Origin: Phragmites australis
Lineage: Eukaryota; Streptophyta; Magnoliopsida; Poales; Poaceae
Assembly: GCF_958298935.1 (NCBI RefSeq)
Contig: NC_084924.1
Location: forward strand, 24,215,819 to 24,279,818
Direction of reading: 5' to 3'
Length of the DNA stretch: 64,000 nt
The translations under genes and the position numbers were made by a program. Under the pieces are notes generated by a model that ran no database searches, was not told where the DNA came from, and worked only from the letters and a program-made list of their open reading frames with translations. Each line of letters starts with the position of its first letter. The first letter of the stretch is position 1. Positions 57,101 through 64,000 of this stretch are shown one piece after another.

Positions 57101-57599
57101 TATCTGCACATTGAAACCTCTCACATGTCTATGTTCATCACGATGTTGAATGGAAATTGTTGTTCCATGGTGTTGCACTTAGAAACCTTTTAGCCAAAAG
57201 AATCTGCTCCTGGCGGTTTGGCTGCTGTGGATCTACCGGTCTAACCACCAGAGGTGCTAAGACTTACATAGCTCTCTGTTAGCTCAGGGTCTGACCAGAG
57301 CCTTGGCTGGTCTGACCGTTGATGGGCAGTCTAATTGCCACGAGATTTGCGGTACCACCGCTAGAGCCTAAAACTCTCTGTATAGATTTTGGTCTAACCA
57401 CCATTTTTGCGGTCCAACCGAGCCGCGGTCTGACCGCCAGTTCATGTGAGGGCCCAATGGTGAGTTTTTTCATTTCCATCGATGAAGATTGATGTGATTC
57501 TTTCCCATTTGCAAAGAATTGTTTCCCAGTTCGTCGTTGTTACATGCTCCCAAGGATTTTTGAATCTCGGGTTGAGATTCTTCTGGGGGGGGGGAGGTT
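57101..57599 (+). other. 3' untranslated region and polypurine tract
   Basis: Non-coding sequence leads to the G-rich tract GGGGGGGGGGAGG at 57585-57597, directly before the LTR. GGTCTGACCG/TGACCGCC words (57275-57440) recur in the LTR at 57820-57860 and 58490-58690. Confidence 0.65.
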
Positions 57600-60434
57600 T
57601 GTCACATCCCACAAATGATAAGCCGTAATTAAGCATTTCTTAACCGTTATTGCATGTGTTATCACCTGTGTTGTTACATAATTGTTCGACAAGTTTAGTT
57701 GAAAGGTGTTTCGAACACCCTAGAGATTGTTTAGAGCTCCTTAGAAAAGCCCTAGATCCTTTGGAGAAGAAAGGGAAGGGAAAGTGGGAATACTTAGAAT
57801 GATTCAGGATAAAACCCCCTCGTGGTCTGACCGGGATCACCCACGGTCTGACTGTTAGGTGGCAGCCACATGGGATTGCCACTTGTGCTTGCTGCAGTCT
57901 GTCTGATACCCTAAGCCAGAACACAGAGGCTCGACTTAAGGTGGTCGATTGCTGCTCTCACTGTCTCATTTGCTCTCTCTATCAGTCTCTCCACCCAACA
58001 CTAGAAGGGAGAGGGATTCCTTTGTCATCGTGTTCAAGGGCTGGAAATCGAAGGAGGGGATTCTCACGAGCTCCCGAAGGACTTTCACAAGCGTCTCCCC
58101 CTCTTCTCCCTTGCTGGAGACCTTCCATTCATCTCAAGCTCCAGTGCCACCCTGAGAGTTGATCCGTAAATTGAAGCCTTCCTGAAGCAAACCCATCCGC
58201 TAGAAAGCTTCAATGCACTAAGGTGAGGCTTCCCCTACCATTTTTCCATTATTTCCAAGCTTGATTCGACTCCCCCGGTGTCGTTTAGGCCCAGAACTCA
58301 ACCTACCCTAGGACCAATCCATAGGGAATTTTGAGTTTAGCTCGGTGAAGGTAGTCCAAGTCACTTTAGAAACACTCTACTAGTCCCATAGAGCATTTAG
58401 ATACCCTCCATGGTCGAGACTCTCGCTGGAGCTCTCATAGGAAACCCCACAAGGGTGCTGCCAGAAAGGCATGCCGTTTGAGCGCTGTTAGGGCCGGTCT
58501 GACTGCCAGTTGGGACTGGAAGGTCCGAAGTGAGGGCTCTATAGAGGGGTCAGATCGCCGCTAGGGCTAGTCTAATCGTTGCTGGGCGGTATGATCGCCA
58601 GATCAACGTTAGTTCGACCGCTAGCCCCCAAAACTCTCTGCTGGCCCCCGGTCTGACCGCCACCCCAGGGTCGGTCTGACAGCCAGCCACTAAAGGCTTG
58701 GTGCACTTTAAGTTGGCTTATCCGTGGTCTTTTGCGAATGTTTTTGAGTCGGTGCTCCACTATTACTTGAGCATGCATTTTATGCATCCTTTTTGCATTG
58801 TTCATTTATTTATGCATTGCACTCTTGTTTCTTTTAGAGAGCATCGATCCGATAGTTCCGGCCAGCAAGGGCGACACAGAGGCACCCCTCTTCTGTCAAT
58901 TCTGTGTGTGTAGCATCAGGCAGTTGTCAGAGCAGCAATGCAAGCATCTAAGCATATTGAACCCTTGTGTTGAATTGAATGAAATAAAAATTTGATAAAT
59001 TATGCTTATGTGTGTTTGCATCAGTAGCGAGTCGATGTCGGGCAAAAATGGGTAGAACCTATGTTATATTGCATACCCTCTAACTTGAATTATTGATTAT
59101 CCTCTTAATTGTCACCTCAATAATATTGTTGATGTCTAGCATAAGAGTTGATTGACATGGTTAGCAATGCATAGGTCCTCGGTAGAAGTTGAGCGATGGT
59201 GATACCGTTGTTCGTGAGCTTAGGGCTTACTTAATGTTTCACACTATTGATTAAGCACCGACCATTGGCCGTCCTTACCTTTAGCACTTACCGTACTCAC
59301 CACATGCTAATCTAATGGTCAGGTAAGCCGAATTCTATAGAAGTGATCATTTGAGCTTGAACATCGACAGTATGAGCGGGCGGGCTTGTAGAGGTATCTA
59401 GTTTGCTCCAAGAGTAGTTCTGGATACCTCTGCGCCGAGCGATGCATGTATCAAATGGTTGAGGCTTATCGAGTAAGGTTGTCACGAGTACCCCTTGTAT
59501 GGACCTGTGTGGTCATGCAAGCCGAATGGTCCTCGTGTCGTGTGGGTAAAGGAGTATCCCCCTACAGGGTGTAAAAACAGTTTGAACTGCCGCGCTCTTG
59601 GTCGTGAGCATGTATTCTGTCCATGTGCACCATCATAGAGTCACGAGTTGTGGTTTATGGTTGGATATGTTGGTTATGGGGAAGATGGTTCGTGTTACAT
59701 ACATGTTCATGATGGTTCCAGTTACATTTATGTGTAGTTGGTCATTACAGGGTATAATGGTATTGTTGTTAGTTAAGTTTAAGTGGTCTGACATATGTCT
59801 AGGTTGTTTAAGCATATTAATGTACTTAACCTTGAGGTCTTTTTCTTGCTAACAACTCAATGCATAATCATTCAAGTTGAGCTATTCATTCAAGTCTTAC
59901 GAGTACCTTTGTACTTAGCTGTTCTATAGGTTTTGCAGGTGAGGAGGAAGCGGTGTGTTTGGCTACTTTACGCCTGCCGAGGGTGGTTGCGGGCATGAGT
60001 AGTGCATCCTACTCAGTTGGTGCGCTTTTGTGATGCAGCCTAAGCGCATACGTCTCCATCCTCCTTTTGTCACATATAGCTTTAGCTTATGCTGTGTAGT
60101 TTCTTTTATTGGTTAGGAGTTGAGCAGGCTTTAGTCTACTCCTAGTTCTCTTTTGCTGTATATTGTAATAACTACGTAGTGATTAAGAACTTGCAATATA
60201 TTAATTACTTGCCCTTTCTTAAGCTGTGTTGTGATGCTATATGTTGTAAAGGCATGTGTTTCAATCTTGGGCATAAAACACATTCTCGGACTGCTGGGGT
60301 AATATTTTGGTTAATCATCGAGGTTGCGATTATGAATAATGATCCTCCTTATGATTAATTAGAAATATTATTAGGATGATTCCCCCACAAGTATCATGGT
60401 TGATACAAAACATAAGCATAACATGTTGACACGC
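57600..60434 (+). repeat. 3' LTR of the Tekay-like element
   Basis: The LTR starts TGTCACATCCCACAAATG after the polypurine tract. The end at TTGACA (60434) is inferred from the return of MULE-like flank sequence (CGCCTTAGTGAAAG, compare 52562). Length is about 2.83 kb, in range for this lineage. It contains GGTCTGACCGCC-type repeats, short frames without domains, and no gene. TATA or poly(A) sites were not assigned. Confidence 0.6.
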
Positions 60435-60870
60435 CTTAGTGAAAGTAAATAGCCGACCTATAGTGGAATCACACCAGAGTCAATCCTTGGCACTTAATGC
60501 TTCTTTCTTACGTGCTTTCGCGTGGGCTTCTTTCTTACACCTCCAGTTCAGATCGTCCTCGTCCCACTTCTTCCTTTGATCCACCCATTCCTGGTCCTTG
60601 GTGGATATGATGTCATCGATCCACTGGTAAAATACACATACTCCCGTTGGTGACTGGATGCAATTTGTTTCCTGCGGACGAAATGTATTAGTACAAGAAG
60701 TAAATGGAAAGGTGTTTTCTAGGAGTGATTACCAGAGAAGATTCACTCTCTTTGAAAAGCGCATCTTTGTTCGAACAACAGAAGTACCGCCTCCTGAATG
60801 TATCCAAGTCAGATGAACACCAAACACTTCATGTCTATTGAAAATGGCATTCGGGCCTTTGCATACCTTT
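60435..60870 (-). pseudogene. second GRF-like zinc-finger gene copy
   Basis: The minus strand has CKGPNAIFNRHEVFGVHL, then (after a shift) RRRYFCCSNKDALF (60865-60750), again a Cys-rich finger with an aromatic-CC end. After an intron-like gap come CVFYQWIDDIISTKDQEWVD and QRKKWDEDDLNWRCKKEAHA (60640-60530), and a Lys-rich tail. The order matches 52630-53130. A shift and stops make it a pseudogene. Confidence 0.5.
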
Positions 60871-60949
60871 TGGCAGTAAGTGGTTGGCGTATAGTGAATG
60901 CATTGGATGCCTTCCTGAAGTGAGGGGTCTGTGGACACGGAGTAGTTGG

Positions 60950-61045
60950 CAGCTTGTGGTCACATCGCTCATAACAGGTGGCAGCATGCGGTCACATTGC
61001 TCATAAAAGGCAGCAGCATGCGGTCGCATCGCTCATAAAAGACAG
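60950..61045. repeat. 32-bp tandem repeat, three units
   Basis: CAGCATGCGGTCACATTGCT and CATAAAAGGCAG units start at 60950, 60982 and 61014, exactly 32 bp apart, with a few substitutions. The array sits in the spacer between the MULE end and the zinc-finger gene, where the other copy has the 70-bp array. Confidence 0.82.
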
Positions 61046-62157
61046 TTTTGTTAATTTGAAAAGGCACTATCGTGCAGTTACATGTAGTACATAGAAAGTA
61101 GAAATGTCCGAATATATAACACTAGTTTGCAAATCGAAGATGCATCATGAAACAAACATCTAAGTTACAAAAGCAAAGATAAAACCCTACTACTGCCTCC
61201 CCCACCATCGTCGGTTGTTCCCACCATCATGGTCCCATCGCTACTATCGTTGGTTCGCCCTCATGTGGCCTCTAGAGTAGGTCATGTTGTCCAATGGAAC
61301 AACTTGCTTGGTAGGCCTCGTAGCAATCATGAGAGTAGAGGCCTCCTCCTAGTCTATTGCGTCAATAGTGGAGTAGTGGGCAACTGGGACCGCGTGACGA
61401 TGTCATAGTCCGGTGTGCCCCTAAAGAAATCCCTCATGAGGTCGAATGGGGGTTTTACCTAGGATCGTCCTCTTGATTCGGGTAAGATGACTGTGATAGT
61501 GCCATTGTCATCCATGAATAATAACTAGAGGGGCCTGTGAACAGATTAATGTATTAGATACGGTAAATGTGGAAATGAATGTATTAGTAAAAGTGCAATT
61601 TTATACCTATATGGTATGTAGGGGCAGCTGTAGACAGCCAAACCTGAGTGCCAATGTATGGTGCAAAGGGTGGAGACATCCCAGCTTCATCATCATAGTA
61701 ACCTGCGGAAGGATTATTACATTAGATATACTATTGAATATATTAAATATGGTAGTATATTGATGCCCATTACCTGATAGGCCTGCAAACGGTGAAGGTT
61801 TCGGCGTTGGCCATGGTTTGGGTGTTAGCGCTGATAAGTGTGTAGGTGCACCTAATATATTTTTTGAAATTAGTGCATCAGTAACAAAAGATATCGCTAA
61901 ACTCCGTGCATATGAAAAATGTGTACCTATTGTTACCGGCCTTGGAGGCCATGGTCAAGGTGGCGGTGTGGATGTTGGTCCCGGTGGAGGTCGTTGCACA
62001 TCAGACTTCCAGGACAACTCTGTGTGGACCCCACTGGACCTGAAAGGAGCACCGACAATGTCTGTGGTGGATCGGTGTGAGGTAAGCTTCAAGGCCTGGA
62101 TGGTCTTGTCGAAAACCAGCTAAAAATCCCTCTACATCTGCCACACTAAGATGAATC
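61046..62157 (-). pseudogene. MULE transposase C-terminal region, second copy
   Basis: 61080-61325 repeats the spacer at 53740-53985. Upstream on the minus strand, short frames show a Pro-rich C-terminal region: AGMSPPFAPYIGTQVWLSTA near 61680-61620, and SHRSTTDIVGAPFRSSGVHT with SDVQRPPPGPTSTPPP near 62080-61960. Such Pro-rich tails occur in grass MuDR-like proteins. The catalytic part is absent; a foreign LTR begins at 62158. Confidence 0.4.
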
Positions 62158-64000
62158 TGTCACACCCGGTTTTAACGGCCAAAACCAAGTGCGGCTTATG
62201 TGTGCCCAGTAAGTTTAACACACATAAGGACATCATAGGTGAAGTAACAAAAGCAATACTTTATTTATTTAAACGTTCACCTCTTACAATAAAAGACTTT
62301 ACCTAAACAAAACTCAAAATTTAACCTAAACGACGGCAGCGGAAAGAAAGCATTGGCGACCAAGACTCCACAGGCATCGACTGGAAGATACGCTCCTTAG
62401 AACACCAGGTCGTCGTCTTGGAAATCCTCAAAGTCTTCCACTGAGCAGCATATGTTTTTGGTAGGAGAAAGCAAGGGTGAGCACATAATGTACTCAGCAA
62501 GTGTGGGAAAATAATGACATGCAGGCTTATATCAAGAATAGGCTAACACAAGGTATTATTTGCGTAAATGCGAGTAATAAAAAAAAACACATTTGGACTC
62601 AAAAGCATTAGACATATATTAAACGAATGTAACCAGACAATCCATCAACTAGCATACAAGGCTCCCCACCCTGCATACCACATCTGTCTTGTGCTCCCCG
62701 CACTAAGACCAAGACCACAACATCTAGTACTCCCTGTACCAGAATCAAAACCAAACCACTATCTAATCATGTGAGGATCCAAGTCTCTCATATCCGTGAG
62801 CACGGCTGTTATAACAGTTTTACACTCTGCAAAGGTTGTCCAACTTTACCCACGAGTCAGTGAGTTCCATGTTGCCGTGTTTGCAAGACACTTAACACAC
62901 GCCAGTGGTGTGTCGCCAAGAATCACTGTATGACACTTTCCACTAACCAGAGACTAATCCAGTGCATGTCTGCCCACTAGGTTTCACCACCAGGCTTTAC
63001 GCAAGCAACAGCTCCTACCCAGAAGCCCCCTTTTGTGCTGACCCAACGCACACTGGACAGACTCTAATCAGTATGTCACACTTTACCCATATCAGCCTCG
63101 TGGTTGGTACGTTACTTCTTGGGTTGTCGCTCCACGAACCGGTCCTTACTTAGGTTACTTGAGCAAACACCTAAGCAATGTCATAACCATGACAACCATC
63201 ACCAACATCCCTATGCTCAAGGCCTAAGGTTCCATGTTGCTAAAACATTATCATATTAACCATCATTACTGCATATGTTCATTAGTCAAAATTATGACAC
63301 TTCCCAATATCCCAAAAGCAAGGCTAAGCAATCTACTCATAAAAGGCTACTAACCATAAACCATCTAGGTTCCAAGGGATAATAAGGGAATATCTAGGGA
63401 AAAACCCTAACATAGGTGACTACCCATCATATTGACAGACATTGCATGCAGTTTTGTAAAACAAAACATTTAAAAACATAGGTTCAATATGATCAAGGAC
63501 ACTTGCCTTCTCCTTGCTGCTGCTCAGTGTATTCTTGCTCCTGGTCTTGATGTTCTTCAAATTGATCCGGGACGTTGTCGGCTAATCGCACAATTACCGG
63601 CAAACAAGCAAACATGATACACTAAGAACAAAGCATAAAACAAAAGAACAACGAGATAAAAACTTGCTAACAAGAAAGAGCACTGAAAAATGAATCCATC
63701 GACGCAAGAATCGCTTAAATCGGAGTTACGATGGAAAAGTTAGGGCTAAAACAAGTCTAGGGTTAAATCTGGAAAAAGAAAAAGGACTTAAATTGAATTA
63801 TCAGAAAGTCCAGGGACCTTTTTGTAAAAACAGAGGGACCAAAATGTAAATATGAAAAAGTATAAGGACCTAACTGTAAAAAGACAGGGCTCTTTTTGTT
63901 ATTTCAGAAAAGTTCAGGGGCTAAAATGCAAATTTACCAATTAAAGGAATTAACAGATTTATTTTTATACTGAAAAAGGTTTGAATTACTGACTGGGTAG
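62158..64000 (-). repeat. partial gypsy LTR running out of the window
   Basis: The segment begins TGTCACACCCGGTTTTAACG. ACTCTGCAAAGGTTGTCC, then TTTACCCACGAGTCAGTGAG (62824-62865), and ACTCAGCAAGTGTGGG (62491-62506) resemble 11950-11990 and 11545-11570 of the Tekay-like LTR in the same orientation, so it is probably also minus. No PBS lies to the left, so this would be a 3' or solo LTR. 62158-64000 holds no gene; the short frames have no domains. Confidence 0.5.

Larger units (their letters stand above)
54843..60434 (+). mobile_element. 5'-truncated Tekay/Del-like chromovirus with 3' LTR
   Basis: RT end, RNase H, integrase and chromodomain (54843-57090), a polypurine tract (57584-57598) and a long 3' LTR (57600-60434) lie on the plus strand. 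The 5' LTR, gag, protease and most of RT are gone; the left end abuts the MULE transposase. The element separates two partial MULE copies. Stops at 55204 and 55894 and a 109-bp duplication disrupt the coding part. Confidence 0.8.

Overview
This window looks like nuclear DNA from a grass (Poaceae) or close monocot. It has no bacterial-style operons, rRNA or tRNA genes, and I recognise no intact host gene. Almost all of it is transposable elements stacked into one another. The families are typical of grass heterochromatin: Ty3/gypsy elements of CRM-like, Tekay/Del-like and Tat-like types, several Ty1/copia relics, a large Helitron, Mutator-like (MULE) fragments with a linked zinc-finger gene, CACTA tips, a tRNA-derived SINE, hAT-like MITEs and a long inverted-repeat element. 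Two CRM-like copies hint at a centromere-proximal position, but this is inference only.

Layout. 1-4817: 3' part of a decayed CRM-like element with its 3' LTR. 4818-7600: LTR and copia relics. 7628-10272: 5' LTR, gag and start of protease of a Tat-like gypsy. 10273-19026 (minus): Tekay-like protease/RT remnant, PBS and a ~3.5 kb 5' LTR. That LTR is interrupted by a second, GC-rich LTR (13981-18256), which is itself interrupted by a complete small CRM-like element (14790-17773) with perfect 5-bp target-site duplications. 19027-21686: a stretch with no recognisable TE. 21687-26528 (minus): Tnt1/Tork-like copia with both LTRs. 26529-30490: tandem duplication, MITEs, SINE, unknown DNA and a CACTA tip. 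30491-33480 (minus): copia gag to integrase. 33492-45401 (minus): Helitron with Rep-helicase and an RPA-like gene. 45402-46435: another copia gag-protease. 46436 to ~49750 (minus): gypsy element reduced to gag-protease. 50286-51839: large inverted repeat. 51930-54842 and 60435-62157: two partial MULE/zinc-finger copies, separated by a 5'-truncated Tekay-like element with its long 3' LTR (54843-60434). 62158-64000: part of one more LTR.

The most notable object is the small CRM-like element. Its two 918-bp LTRs differ at about 17 positions. It keeps its PBS, PPT and flanking GTTCA repeats, but it has lost gag, protease, reverse transcriptase and RNase H. What remains is one uninterrupted 527-codon frame running from the 5' LTR through the PBS into a complete integrase with intact zinc-binding and DDE residues, ending inside the 3' LTR. 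Most other coding remnants here carry stops or frameshifts, many of them explicable by C-to-T change at methylated DNA.
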